From assembly GCA_903936775.1 (NCBI GenBank), contig CAIZWU010000162.1, positions 1-39,061 of the forward strand: a DNA stretch of 39,061 nt, written 5' to 3'. Of the stretch, positions 1 through 7,961 are shown piece by piece (within the stretch, counting starts at the first letter, position 1; the number at the start of each line of letters is the position of its first letter). A program made the position numbers and the translations under genes. This stretch comes from an uncultured bacterium (GTDB taxonomy: Bacteria > Verrucomicrobiota > Verrucomicrobiia > Verrucomicrobiales > V1-33). Under the pieces are notes generated by a model. The model was not told where the DNA came from and made no database searches. It saw nothing but the letters and a program-made list of their open reading frames with translations.

Positions 1-257
1 AATAACTCCCGGAAGGCTTCGTTGGAGAATTGCTGGGCGGTGGGGAACTCTCCGTCATGATCCCCGGCCCATGTCACCAGCAGGGTGTGAATTTCGCGGG
101 CTGTTTGGGCGGTGGAATTCACCTTCACCCCGGGGATGATTCTGCTGCCTGAAAAACCCATATAAATAGCAAAACAGGTCCCGAGGATGATGACCAAAGC
201 CAAGGCCACCAGAAGTTCCTTGCGGGTAAAGCCTTGGTGGCGGGATTGACTGTCCAT
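1..257 (-). CDS. Prepilin-like (type II secretion/type IV pilin fold) protein, 3' part missing
   Basis: This is the N-terminal 85 residues of a minus-strand gene that runs off the left edge. The protein starts MDSQSRHQGF and has a classic prepilin leader: Gly9 precedes the mature Phe10, Glu14 sits at mature position +5, and a hydrophobic stretch (residues 15-32) follows. Proteins of this family are cleaved and N-methylated by prepilin peptidase and act as pilin or pseudopilin subunits, or are single surface proteins; many such single genes are known in Verrucomicrobiota and Planctomycetes. The visible part after the helix (Ala-Arg-Glu-Ile-His, then a Trp-Ala-Gly-Asp-His-Asp-Gly stretch) resembles the alpha-1 and DxDG region common in these proteins. 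The partner and exact role cannot be told from this fragment. Confidence 0.8.
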   Translation of the reverse strand, partial: MDSQSRHQGFTRKELLVALALVIILGTCFAIYMGFSGSRIIPGVKVNSTAQTAREIHTLLVTWAGDHDGEFPTAQQFSNEAFREL

Positions 258-438
258 GGGATTCAAGGCTATCGTCTTGGGGTGGGCCCCGTCAAGCTTG
301 GCGGGTAAACCGACCAAACCATCCTGTCGGCGTGAAGTTTTGGTGGATCATCAATGGCCGGAGGAACTGGCCCGTTGGTTTACTGGAGACGGAAATGGTG
401 GCTGAGGCGAGGGGATGATCCGCACGCAAAAAGATATC

Positions 439-594
439 ATGAAGAAGATCCACTACACGCTTTACCGGGAAGATGAGGACTTCGTGGCGCAGTGCATTGA
501 TTACGATGTGTCGAGCTTTGGAGCCACGGAGGGGGAGGCCTTGGCGAATCTGCGGGAGGCGGTGGAGTTGTATTTGTATTTGGATTTGAATTGA
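439..594 (+). CDS. Short HicB-like antitoxin, no adjacent HicA toxin
   Basis: A 51-residue protein beginning MKKIHYTLYREDEDFVAQC and containing the DVSSFG and EALANLREAVELY blocks typical of the small HicB-like antitoxin fold. HicB proteins normally neutralise the mRNase HicA. An in-frame ATG at 415 would add eight residues; 439 is chosen because it matches the usual family start. The protein stops right after ELYLYLDLN, which looks earlier than usual for the family (inference from memory of family lengths). No HicA-like double-stranded-RNA-binding ORF lies on either side. The next gene is a ParD-like antitoxin, so this appears to be an orphan in a small toxin-antitoxin graveyard. Confidence 0.65.
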   Translation: MKKIHYTLYREDEDFVAQCIDYDVSSFGATEGEALANLREAVELYLYLDLN

Positions 595-657
595 ATGGTC
601 CAAGCGGGTTTGCCGAAGAGTTGAGGTTAATTGGGACAAGGCTTACTATCCGTCAAT

Positions 658-924
658 ATGGCACAAGCAATACAGGTCCAGTTCGCGGGGGCGTTGGAGC
701 GGTTCATCCATGAGCGGGTGGATGGGGCCGGGCTTTACAGTTCCGCCGGGGAATACCTCCAGGATTTGGTGCGGCGGGATTTTGAGAGGGAGGAGGAACG
801 GAAGTGGGGCTGGCTGCGGGATGAGTTGAAGGCGGGCGTGGAGGCGGATGAGGCGGAATTTGTGCCGCTGGATGTCGCGGCGTTGTTGCTCAAAGCGAAA
901 ACCCGCCGTGATGCCCATGGTTAA
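658..924 (+). CDS. ParD-like antitoxin (ribbon-helix-helix)
   Basis: An 88-residue protein beginning MAQAIQVQFAGALERFIHE. The N-terminal strand-helix layout followed by the SAGEYLQDLVRRDFER block matches ParD/CopG-type antitoxins (compare the usual S-x-S-E-x-V-R-x-x-L-R block). The C-terminal half is charged (EADEAEFVPLD), as expected for the toxin-wrapping tail. A TTG at 631 would extend it by nine residues, but the ATG at 658 is in the position expected for the family. Its stop overlaps the start of the downstream ParE-like reading frame (911), the normal arrangement for parDE. The antitoxin frame is intact while the toxin frame is not. Confidence 0.7.
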   Translation: MAQAIQVQFAGALERFIHERVDGAGLYSSAGEYLQDLVRRDFEREEERKWGWLRDELKAGVEADEAEFVPLDVAALLLKAKTRRDAHG

Positions 925-1236
925 GTTTTTCCCTCAGGCGGAAGCCCGGTTAATCGAGATCCGGGACGACACGCTGGAAAATGGGACGAGGCTCAAGCGG
1001 ATGAATATGTCAGCGAATTGGTCGCGGAGATTGGGATCACGGCGCGTCGGCGTTCCCGATGGCGTCCGGTGACGGACCGCGCACTGCGCGGCGTTTGGTT
1101 CTTCCGGCACCGGCATTATTTTGTGTTCTTCCGGGAATTGTCGGAGGGAGGCATCGGGGTCATCACGGTGCTGCACGCGAGCGGATATACCCTCGAGGCT
1201 GAAGGAAGATGCGGGACGGATCAGCAACCACGGTGA
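911..1236 (+). pseudogene. ParE-like toxin broken by frameshift(s)
   Basis: The first frame reads MPMVKFFPQAEARLIEIRDD and then drifts out of homology after TLE near 982. The second frame, starting WDEAQADEYVSELVAEIG, continues the ParE fold to 1236. One extra A in the AAAA run at 981-984 would join them as ...TLE-K-WDEAQ..., which matches ParE proteins. Near the end the frame reads VLHASGYT; dropping the two bases GC at 1177-1178 would instead give VLHERIYPRG and a stop at 1200-1202, close to the usual ParE ending (L-H-E-R-M-D). Two lesions argue for real decay rather than a single sequencing slip, though the homopolymer site could be an assembly error. The intact ParD upstream overlaps its start. 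Confidence 0.65.
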
Positions 1237-1363
1237 TAACGAATAATGCGGCAACTTGATGGTCGGGGAATACTGGTGATTTGTGGGAATGATCCGCCCT
1301 CTCCTCCGGCGCGGAACTCGGCAGCAACCCGGTGACGGAGACTGGGCCGTTTTAGCGGGGGGA

Positions 1364-1876
1364 TTACAGATTGGCAGGCGTTTCGTGGTCAAAGGCGGAC
1401 TCTAGCCCAAGCTCTTTGCGTAAGGTGTGGACGGCCATGAGGTCGATTTGCTGCCGGGGATTCCATGGCATGGGGAGAAGAAGATCAATGCGGGCGATGT
1501 GCGCGGCGGCTTCCGTCTGTGACCCGCCGGTACGGAACTTTTTGTAAACTGCAGCCAGTAACTCGCCCCGGTCCCTAAAAATACCCGAGCCATGGCAAAA
1601 ATTTTGACTACCCCAAAGGAAACAAACAAAATCCGCCGGCATTTGCCGCCAGCGCTGAGGGTCGGGTATCCTTCCGGTGATCTGCTGGTAGATCTCGGGG
1701 TAGGGGTCTTCGTATTCCCTCTGGCTCAATGGGATCGGTATTCCGAGCAGGCGCAGCCTCATTCGTCTCTCCGTGCGCAACGTGTCGTAGTGATAGCGGA
1801 TGGATGACTCCAAGTATGTAGTCGCCAGAAGCAAGATCCCTGCGGTGGCGAGGAGGATAGTGCGGCGACGGGTCAT
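1364..1876 (-). CDS. Hypothetical protein with N-terminal membrane anchor
   Basis: A 170-residue protein that I do not recognise. It has a basic start (MTRRRT), then one hydrophobic segment at about residues 6-24, and a basic, mostly soluble remainder with several Trp, Pro and Arg residues. It is likely anchored in the inner membrane with the bulk outside the cytoplasm (inference). It begins only 17 bases downstream of the stop of the M16 protease on the same strand, so the two are probably co-transcribed. The frame is open over its full length and there is no competing gene. No domain assignment is possible by eye. Confidence 0.55.
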   Translation of the reverse strand: MTRRRTILLATAGILLLATTYLESSIRYHYDTLRTERRMRLRLLGIPIPLSQREYEDPYPEIYQQITGRIPDPQRWRQMPADFVCFLWGSQNFCHGSGIFRDRGELLAAVYKKFRTGGSQTEAAAHIARIDLLLPMPWNPRQQIDLMAVHTLRKELGLESAFDHETPANL

Positions 1877-1893
1877 TTGGTGGAATGGGAGAC

Positions 1894-4779
1894 TTAGGGC
1901 TTGGCCGCCTTCTCTTCCTCCGCGGTGATGCGGGCGATGGTGGCGCGGTCGGCTTTGAGGTATTGTTTGGCGAGGGCGTTGAGGTCCGCCAGGGTGGCGC
2001 TGGTGAAGTCTTCGACCATGGAGCGGGACCAGTCGAGGCGCTGGGGCTGGGATTGGCTGGCGGCGACGACGGTGGAGAGCCAGTAGGTGTTATTGCGGCG
2101 CTGCTCTTCGAGGGCGGTGAGGAGGGGCTTGCGGGCGCGGTCGAGTTCGTCGGCGGTGGCGCCTTCCCTGGCGAGCTTGTCGGCGAGGTCGCGGACGATG
2201 GGGCCCAGCTTGTCGGCGTGCTTGGGCTCGGTGATCATCATGGCGAAGGTCTGGCCATAGCCGGGGAAGGTGTCGCTCATCATGCTGGCGACCTGGGGGC
2301 TGTAGGATTCGCCGAGTTCCTCACGGATTTTGAGGCGGACGCGGTCGTCGAGGATTTCGGAGAGGAGGGTCATGTGGCGGGACTGCCGGATGTTGGACAT
2401 GCGGTCGGTGGTGGGCCAGTAGACGGCGACGACGGATTTGGGGATTTTGCTGGTGAAGGGGAAGGCTTGGTCCTTCACGCCGGTGGGGAAGGCGATTTTC
2501 CGGGCGTCGGCGAGGGCGGGTTTGGCGGCGTCCCGGGCAGGGAGGGCGCCGAGGGTGGAGGCGATGGCGGCGGTGACCTCAGCGGGGTCGCAGTCGCCGA
2601 CGATGCCGATTTCCAGATAGCCGCTGGTGAGGACGGGGGCGAGCCAGGCTTTCACTTCCTCCATGGTGCGTTTTTCGAGGACGGCCTGCGGGGGGAGGAC
2701 GAAGCGGTAGTCGTCGCCATGGGTGAAGGCATTGAGCTGGGTCTGCATGATGCCCTCAGCGGTGTGGCCGAGCTGCTGATACATGGCAGGGAGGCTTTCG
2801 CGGAACTGGCTGACGCCGTCTTCCCGCCAGCCGGGGGCGCTCAGCTGGGCGGCGAGGAGCTGGCACTGGAGGAGGAGGTCCTTGCGGTTGGTCTTGCCGG
2901 CGAGGAGGAAGTTTTCTTCGCCGACGATGAATTGGGTGCCGACGGTGCGGCCGGCAAGGAGGCGCTGGAGGTCATCGGCGCTGTGTTGGGCGAGGCCGCC
3001 GAGGTCGAAAACGGAGCTGGTGAAGACGTCGAGGCCGGGCTGGTCCTTGGGGAGGGTGAGGCGGCCATTGCCGAGCAGGCAGGAGATCTGAATGAGGTCC
3101 TTTTTGAAGTCGGTGGGCTTGATGTTGAGGCGGACGCCGTTGGCGAAGGTGACCTGGGTGACTTTCAGGTCGTCGATGGTTTTCTCCGAAGCGATTTTGC
3201 CGGCGGGGCCGAAGTCGGTGTAAGCGAAGGCCTGGTCGGCCTGTTGCACCGGAGCAGCGACGGGCTGGGCGGCGCTGGCCTGCCAGGAGCTGGTGATGGT
3301 GGCAGGGGCGTTGTCGAGGACGAGATTGCCGGCGACGAAGATACGGAGGTTTTCCGTGGACCAGTCGCGGTTGAAGGCCTGGTGGCATTCGTCAGGCGTG
3401 ATGGCGGGCAGGGAGGATTTGACGCGGGCGAGGTCGTCGTCGGGGTGGGTGAAGACTTCGTCTTCGGCGATGCGTTTGACGAGTTGATCGGCGAGTTCAC
3501 GGCTCTTCCGGGTGGCGGCCCCCTGGGCATTGTTTTCGTAGGCGGTGAGGATATTGGCCTTGGCCTCAGCGAGTTCAGCCGCGGTGAACCCGTGCTGGAC
3601 GGCGCGGCGGATTTCCTGCTCCCCTACGGCGAGGGCCTTGTCCCAGTTTTCGGGCTTGGCGGTGACCTGCAGGGTGGCGCTTTCGAGATAGCGCATCCAG
3701 TCGTCGGCGCTGACTCCGGCGGCGAGGAACGGGCTGTTGGGTTTTTTGGCGAGGATTTCGAAGCGGCGGTTGACGATGGAATCACCGAGGCTGCGGACGA
3801 GGTCCTGGTGCCGGGTGAGGGCTTTGTCAGGACGCTGGCGGGAGGGGCGGCTGGATTCCACGTTGATGGTGACCTGGCCGGATTCCTTTTCGCTGAGCAG
3901 CCGGGCTTCCAGCCCTTTGGATGGGGTGATGGGGCCGAGATCGGGCTCAGCGGCGGGTTTGACAGGAGCCTTGAGACTGGAGAATTGGGAGGTGATGACC
4001 TTGACGGCGAGGGCCGGGTCGACGTCCCCGGTGATCACGACGGCCATGCGGTCGGGGGTGTACCACTTTTTATAATAGTCGGTGAAGCGGGCGCGCGGGG
4101 CGGTTTTGATGACGGCTTCCTCACCGATAGGCAGGCGGCGGGGGATGAGGGAATCGGGCAGGGAGAATTTGAAGCCCTCGATCATCATGCGGTAGTCCAC
4201 ATCGTCGCGGGCGAGTTTTTCGCTCATGATGACGCCGCGTTCCTTTTCGAGTTCCTTGTCCGCGAGGAACATATTCTGGGCGACATCGGTGAAGAAAAGG
4301 AGGCCTTTTTCGAGGAGTGGTTCGGTGGCTTCCGGAAGCTCCAGTTTATAAACAGTTTCCTTGAAGGAGGTGTGGGCATTGGTGTCGGCCCCGAAGGCCA
4401 TGCCGAGCCGTTGGAAGAACTCGACCATTTCGTCAGCCGGGAAATGGGTGGTGCCATTGAAGGCCATGTGTTCAAGGAAGTGGGCGAGGCCTTGCTGGTC
4501 GTCCTGTTCCATCAGCGAGCCGGTCCCGATGTAGAGGCGGGCGCTGACCTTTTTGGGAGGTTCGCTGTGGGGAAGGATCGTGTAGCGGACGCCGTTGGGC
4601 AGGCGGCCGAACTGGGCTTTGGCGTCAGGCTTGAGGTCGCTGCGGTCCTGCGCCCAGTGGGCGGGGGTATCGAGGGTGACGGGTGGGGTGGACAGGGGGC
4701 CTTTGGCATCCTGGGCATGCAGGACGGCGGGCAGGCCGGGGAGGAGGAGCAGAAGCAGCAGTGGGCGGGCGAATTTCAT
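1894..4779 (-). CDS. Exported M16 family zinc metalloprotease (insulinase/PqqL-like)
   Basis: A 961-residue protein with a signal peptide (MKFARP, a run of Leu, then A-V-L-H-A-Q near residues 18-23). The inverted zinc motif HxxEH is seen as HFLEH at residues 100-104, and the third metal ligand is probably Glu180 in KELEKER, 76 residues later, the spacing expected for the family. The length and the two-halved layout (active N-terminal half, C-terminal half without a second HxxEH) match single-chain M16B/pitrilysin-type proteases such as PqqL. It should degrade peptides in the periplasm. A 17-base gap separates it from a downstream small anchored protein. A 969-codon antisense frame also exists here but is a codon-bias shadow; signal peptide, motif and family length settle the strand. 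Confidence 0.93.
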   Translation of the reverse strand: MKFARPLLLLLLLPGLPAVLHAQDAKGPLSTPPVTLDTPAHWAQDRSDLKPDAKAQFGRLPNGVRYTILPHSEPPKKVSARLYIGTGSLMEQDDQQGLAHFLEHMAFNGTTHFPADEMVEFFQRLGMAFGADTNAHTSFKETVYKLELPEATEPLLEKGLLFFTDVAQNMFLADKELEKERGVIMSEKLARDDVDYRMMIEGFKFSLPDSLIPRRLPIGEEAVIKTAPRARFTDYYKKWYTPDRMAVVITGDVDPALAVKVITSQFSSLKAPVKPAAEPDLGPITPSKGLEARLLSEKESGQVTINVESSRPSRQRPDKALTRHQDLVRSLGDSIVNRRFEILAKKPNSPFLAAGVSADDWMRYLESATLQVTAKPENWDKALAVGEQEIRRAVQHGFTAAELAEAKANILTAYENNAQGAATRKSRELADQLVKRIAEDEVFTHPDDDLARVKSSLPAITPDECHQAFNRDWSTENLRIFVAGNLVLDNAPATITSSWQASAAQPVAAPVQQADQAFAYTDFGPAGKIASEKTIDDLKVTQVTFANGVRLNIKPTDFKKDLIQISCLLGNGRLTLPKDQPGLDVFTSSVFDLGGLAQHSADDLQRLLAGRTVGTQFIVGEENFLLAGKTNRKDLLLQCQLLAAQLSAPGWREDGVSQFRESLPAMYQQLGHTAEGIMQTQLNAFTHGDDYRFVLPPQAVLEKRTMEEVKAWLAPVLTSGYLEIGIVGDCDPAEVTAAIASTLGALPARDAAKPALADARKIAFPTGVKDQAFPFTSKIPKSVVAVYWPTTDRMSNIRQSRHMTLLSEILDDRVRLKIREELGESYSPQVASMMSDTFPGYGQTFAMMITEPKHADKLGPIVRDLADKLAREGATADELDRARKPLLTALEEQRRNNTYWLSTVVAASQSQPQRLDWSRSMVEDFTSATLADLNALAKQYLKADRATIARITAEEEKAAKP

Positions 4780-4999
4780 GGGAAATGGGAATAAGGAATA
4801 ACGCGCTGGGCGGAATCGGGAAAGCAGGGAATGGAAAAATGAATACCTAATCGGAGTGGAGGTCAGCGTGGAGCGGTGGAAACCGTGGATTTTGCTTGGG
4901 ATTCAACCGGGCTGGGCTGGAGTCTCCCGTTGCCTCGCGGCTGGTGCGGAGGAATCCCGCTTTCCCTTAGCGGCTTCTCCGCGCAATACTGGGGGGGTG

Positions 5000-6874
5000 A
5001 TGAGTGAGCCTTCCTCCTTGGAGCGCCTTCCTCCGCTGTGGTGGGGGCGGCGGCTGGTGGCCCGGTTGGGCTGGGCCGGGGTGGTGAGTTGTGTTTTGGT
5101 GGGAGTCATGGGAGCCATGACGACCTGGCTGCTGGGACGCGGCCCTGCCTCCCCATGGCCAACCGGGTCGATTCTGCTTTTGGTGGGGGTGGTGTGGGCG
5201 GCGGCGGTGGCGGCGGCGGCAGCACTGCCGGTGGTGGGATTTGCCGGGGCGGGTCTTTGGCTGGCTTGGCATGGGGTATCCCTGATGGCTCCCTGGGCGG
5301 GAACTCCCTTGATGGCCTTGCCGGTAATCTGGGTCCTCGGAGTGATGCTGACGATGCTTGCCTGGAAGGGGCCGCGGCACAAAGCGGCATGGCTGGCCTT
5401 CTGGCTCGTGATGGCGGGTCTTGCCGGTTGGGTTTTGGCGGAAATGACGGGTTGGAACCGGCTGCTGGGCCGCGCCGGTGGAGCTCCGCCATGGATCGGG
5501 CCACTGATTCTGGGGACCACCATCGCGTGGGCGGGGGTAAAACTGAGACCGGTATTGCGCCGGTTGGAGTGGACTGAGCCGGCCTTTGGGCGGGTGTGGA
5601 TCGGCGGGTTGGCCGTCATGGCGATCGGGTTGGGGGCATCGGCCATCCGGGACATGACGGCGGCAGAAGGCTGGGCGTGGGGCGTGGTGGAGGCCTCGGC
5701 CCCCTGGGCCGCTTTGGCGTGGTTTTGGCTCGGGGGTATCTTTGCCACATTCCTCGCGAAAGGAGTATGTTGGGCTACCGGGCCATGGGTGCGGGGCCGG
5801 GGCCGGAATGGTGCGCGATGGATCCTGCCGTCCTTGTGGCTGGGAGTGACCCTGCTGGAATGGCTGGCTACCCACAGCAGTGGTGGATTGGCGGGAGCCC
5901 TGCCTCTGGTCGTGGTCCAATGGGGTCAATCGTGGCCGGACCGCTGGCTGATGGCAATTCAGGCACATGCCTGGACCGGGGTGGTGGTGGTCATTTTGGG
6001 GTTGGGATTCCTGCGGAGGGGCAGGGAATCATTGCAAACGCTGCACCGGTTGAATGCGCTCTGGATAGCTGCTTTGGCGGGTTTGGCAGCAGTGGGCGAC
6101 ACCCTGACGGGGGCGGTAGCTCCGGCCGGGTTTCCGTGGGGCGCTGGCTTATTGGGATTGATCGGACTACCCGCCATCCTGGTCGTGCTGGCATCGGGAG
6201 AAACGAAGGAAGCAAGGAATTCAGCGCCATATCAAACCGGGGCACTGGTCTTCTTCACGGGGATGCTGCTGGCCATGGAGTGGCAGTCTCTGGTCCCTTG
6301 GTCCGTGCGGGCCGGTCCGGCTGCTTTGCTGGGGATGATTCATCTCCCGCTTCCCTTCATCTTGTATGGCTGGTGGACCGGTGGCCGCAAAATGGACGGA
6401 CAATTGTCTCTCTCCACCCAGGCTTGGTTGATATTTGCCGGTCTACTGTGCGTCTTGCCCATCCTGCACCGTGATCCTTTGAATGCCGCGCAACTGGCCT
6501 GCTGTCCGGTGCTTTGGATTGCCGTGCTCCTTTGGCTGAGGTGGCGCCAGCCCGGATTGACGACGGCGTCCGGCGGTTTGGCGGGGGCTTGCCTGGGCTC
6601 GGCCACAGTGGCGGCGTGGAGTCGTCCCGCGTTGCTCCTGCCGCAAGTGCCGCGATTTGATTGGCTGAATCCACCTGCGGTCGTCTTTGCCCCGATGGAT
6701 CCGGGGGCGGACCGTCCCTTCATGGACCCGTGGCATTTCATCCTGTTCCTCGTGTTGACTGCCGCCGGAGCGGTTTTGGGAGCGTTGACCTTCCGACCGA
6801 AAAGCGGACCGGTGGTGCCCCTGCTGCTCGTCCCGGAAGCCAATAATTTGCCGGCTGAGGGTTCGTTGACGTGA
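5000..6874 (+). CDS. Large polytopic membrane protein, unknown function
   Basis: About 624 residues from ATG 5000 (MSEPSSLERLPPLWWGRRL). An in-frame start at 4856 exists, but the 48 residues it adds show no membrane or domain character, and a G-rich run lies just before 5000. The protein is very rich in Trp, Gly, Ala and Leu, and hydrophobic segments recur along the whole length, roughly 14 by eye, with no large soluble domain. A short hydrophilic tail ends it. I do not recognise the family; the layout fits a transporter or an envelope assembly protein but nothing proves it. It is divergent from the M16 protease (220 bases between starts), and is followed by a gap and a hairpin. Confidence 0.7.
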   Translation: MSEPSSLERLPPLWWGRRLVARLGWAGVVSCVLVGVMGAMTTWLLGRGPASPWPTGSILLLVGVVWAAAVAAAAALPVVGFAGAGLWLAWHGVSLMAPWAGTPLMALPVIWVLGVMLTMLAWKGPRHKAAWLAFWLVMAGLAGWVLAEMTGWNRLLGRAGGAPPWIGPLILGTTIAWAGVKLRPVLRRLEWTEPAFGRVWIGGLAVMAIGLGASAIRDMTAAEGWAWGVVEASAPWAALAWFWLGGIFATFLAKGVCWATGPWVRGRGRNGARWILPSLWLGVTLLEWLATHSSGGLAGALPLVVVQWGQSWPDRWLMAIQAHAWTGVVVVILGLGFLRRGRESLQTLHRLNALWIAALAGLAAVGDTLTGAVAPAGFPWGAGLLGLIGLPAILVVLASGETKEARNSAPYQTGALVFFTGMLLAMEWQSLVPWSVRAGPAALLGMIHLPLPFILYGWWTGGRKMDGQLSLSTQAWLIFAGLLCVLPILHRDPLNAAQLACCPVLWIAVLLWLRWRQPGLTTASGGLAGACLGSATVAAWSRPALLLPQVPRFDWLNPPAVVFAPMDPGADRPFMDPWHFILFLVLTAAGAVLGALTFRPKSGPVVPLLLVPEANNLPAEGSLT

Positions 6875-6936
6875 AAATTGCAGCGGGCGAGGCGGTGATG
6901 GCCCTTGTGGATGAAGGTTTTTGGGGCCATCCTACG

Positions 6937-6957
6937 GGATAAATGGAATCTTTATCC
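6937..6957. other. Small hairpin in intergenic region
   Basis: GGATAAA at 6937-6943 pairs with TTTATCC at 6951-6957 around a 7-base loop. It follows the stop of the membrane protein at 6874 by about 60 bases. There is no T-run, so it is not a convincing intrinsic terminator. The stretch from here to 7057 is clearly more AT-rich than its surroundings and probably holds the promoter of the secreted protein at 7057, but I cannot fix a -35/-10 pair. Confidence 0.35.
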
Positions 6958-7056
6958 AGAAATCACACGGTTTTCAGCCCGCTTCGCAATAAATTTAGCT
7001 TTTAGAAACTTTTTGTCTTGATCGTTTCATTTCCCCCCACCAATATCTCCCCAGCT

Positions 7057-7836
7057 ATGAAAAAATTCGGCGCTTATCTCTCCCTTATCGGTATTCTTTC
7101 TCAATCCACCGCCCTCGCATGGGTGGGTGGTCCTTACAGCAACAACACCTACGACGGCCTTGATGGCGGCGTCTTCGGTGGCACCATCCGTGGTTCAAAT
7201 ACCTCAGGGATTTTTAAGTTTTCCCAAGGTAATGAAGCCTATGTGAGTCCTTTCGGTGACTCCATCGTCTACCACAAGGGGTTGACCTACTACGGTGAGT
7301 GCTTTGGCCAAGTGGACTTTGACTCCAAGACCGTCAGTGGAGTCACCAATGGCTCGAGCGCTGGTTCCAACCAAAACGACCCCAACTCCAGCCCCCAATA
7401 CCGCAACCTCTTCGGGGGCGGCTTTGGAGTTCAGAATGGCACGGCGACCCAGTTGGGTTTGAATACCATTGACGTGGGAGCTACGGCCCAGTTTCCCATT
7501 CTGACCGCGAACAGCTATTGGAATGGTAAAATCACCAAGAGCAATCAGACCATGCGTTTCAAAGCCAGCGGTCAAATGTCCTTTATGGGTTCGGCCAGCG
7601 AAACGACGACTTTCAACCGGGTGTCCAGCACCGGCGTGTTTCAGGATCCAAGTTTTGACCTTGATACCGGCTTGAACCTGATCGGGACCAGTAATCCTCC
7701 AGGCACCGGCACGACCACGCGGACTACCGGAGCCACAAATAACTACCCGAACGTGATGGATTCCGTTAAAATCCGGGTCTACGGCAGCCGCACTTCCGTG
7801 GTGCCATTTGGTGGTCCTGCCGGCTACGCTGGTTAA
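7057..7836 (+). CDS. Small secreted protein, Gly/Asn/Ser/Thr-rich, unknown function
   Basis: A 259-residue protein from ATG 7057: MKKFGAYLSLIGILSQSTALA is a clear Sec signal peptide with an A-L-A cleavage site. A frame extension to 7018 is possible, but it would bury the signal peptide. The mature part is rich in Gly, Ser, Thr, Asn and aromatic residues with few charges, which suggests a beta-rich extracellular or outer-membrane-associated protein (inference). No lipobox, no PEP-CTERM-type sorting tail and no known domain is visible. The gene lies alone between an AT-rich leader and a perfect intrinsic terminator, so it is probably a monocistronic, well-expressed unit. Its base composition is lower in GC than that of its neighbours. 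Confidence 0.75.
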   Translation: MKKFGAYLSLIGILSQSTALAWVGGPYSNNTYDGLDGGVFGGTIRGSNTSGIFKFSQGNEAYVSPFGDSIVYHKGLTYYGECFGQVDFDSKTVSGVTNGSSAGSNQNDPNSSPQYRNLFGGGFGVQNGTATQLGLNTIDVGATAQFPILTANSYWNGKITKSNQTMRFKASGQMSFMGSASETTTFNRVSSTGVFQDPSFDLDTGLNLIGTSNPPGTGTTTRTTGATNNYPNVMDSVKIRVYGSRTSVVPFGGPAGYAG

Positions 7837-7850
7837 TCAGTCTAATCTCT

Positions 7851-7884
7851 AAAAAAGGGTGGAGAGCAATCTCCACCCTTTTTT
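7851..7884 (+). terminator. Intrinsic terminator of the secreted-protein gene
   Basis: A perfect 15-base inverted repeat: AAAAAAGGGTGGAGA (7851-7865) pairs with TCTCCACCCTTTTTT (7870-7884) around the loop GCAA. The GC-rich core followed by six T residues is a textbook Rho-independent terminator. The A-run before it makes it symmetrical, so it could also work on the other strand. It starts 14 bases after the stop of the gene at 7057. Confidence 0.95.
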
Positions 7885-7961
7885 GTGCACTGATGTCTGA
7901 ACCCTCTGAGCCCGGGATGGTCTGAAAGGGTTCTGCTTTATTTCTCTACTCCCTCCCCGGC

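Noticed and set aside
1885..4794. A 969-codon open frame on the plus strand, antisense to the M16 protease
   Set aside because: It is a shadow from high third-position GC. The translation is almost entirely Gly, Glu, Asp, Ala and Val, with no domain, while the minus strand has a signal peptide, HxxEH and family length.
4856..4999. N-terminal extension of the membrane protein from the ATG at 4856
   Set aside because: The 48 added residues are unlike a membrane protein and overlap the promoter gap; the start at 5000 has a G-rich run before it.
6985..7022. AT-rich stretch as a sigma-70 promoter for the secreted protein
   Set aside because: It looks promising but no -35/-10 pair with a 16-18 base gap could be fixed, so it is only mentioned in the hairpin entry.
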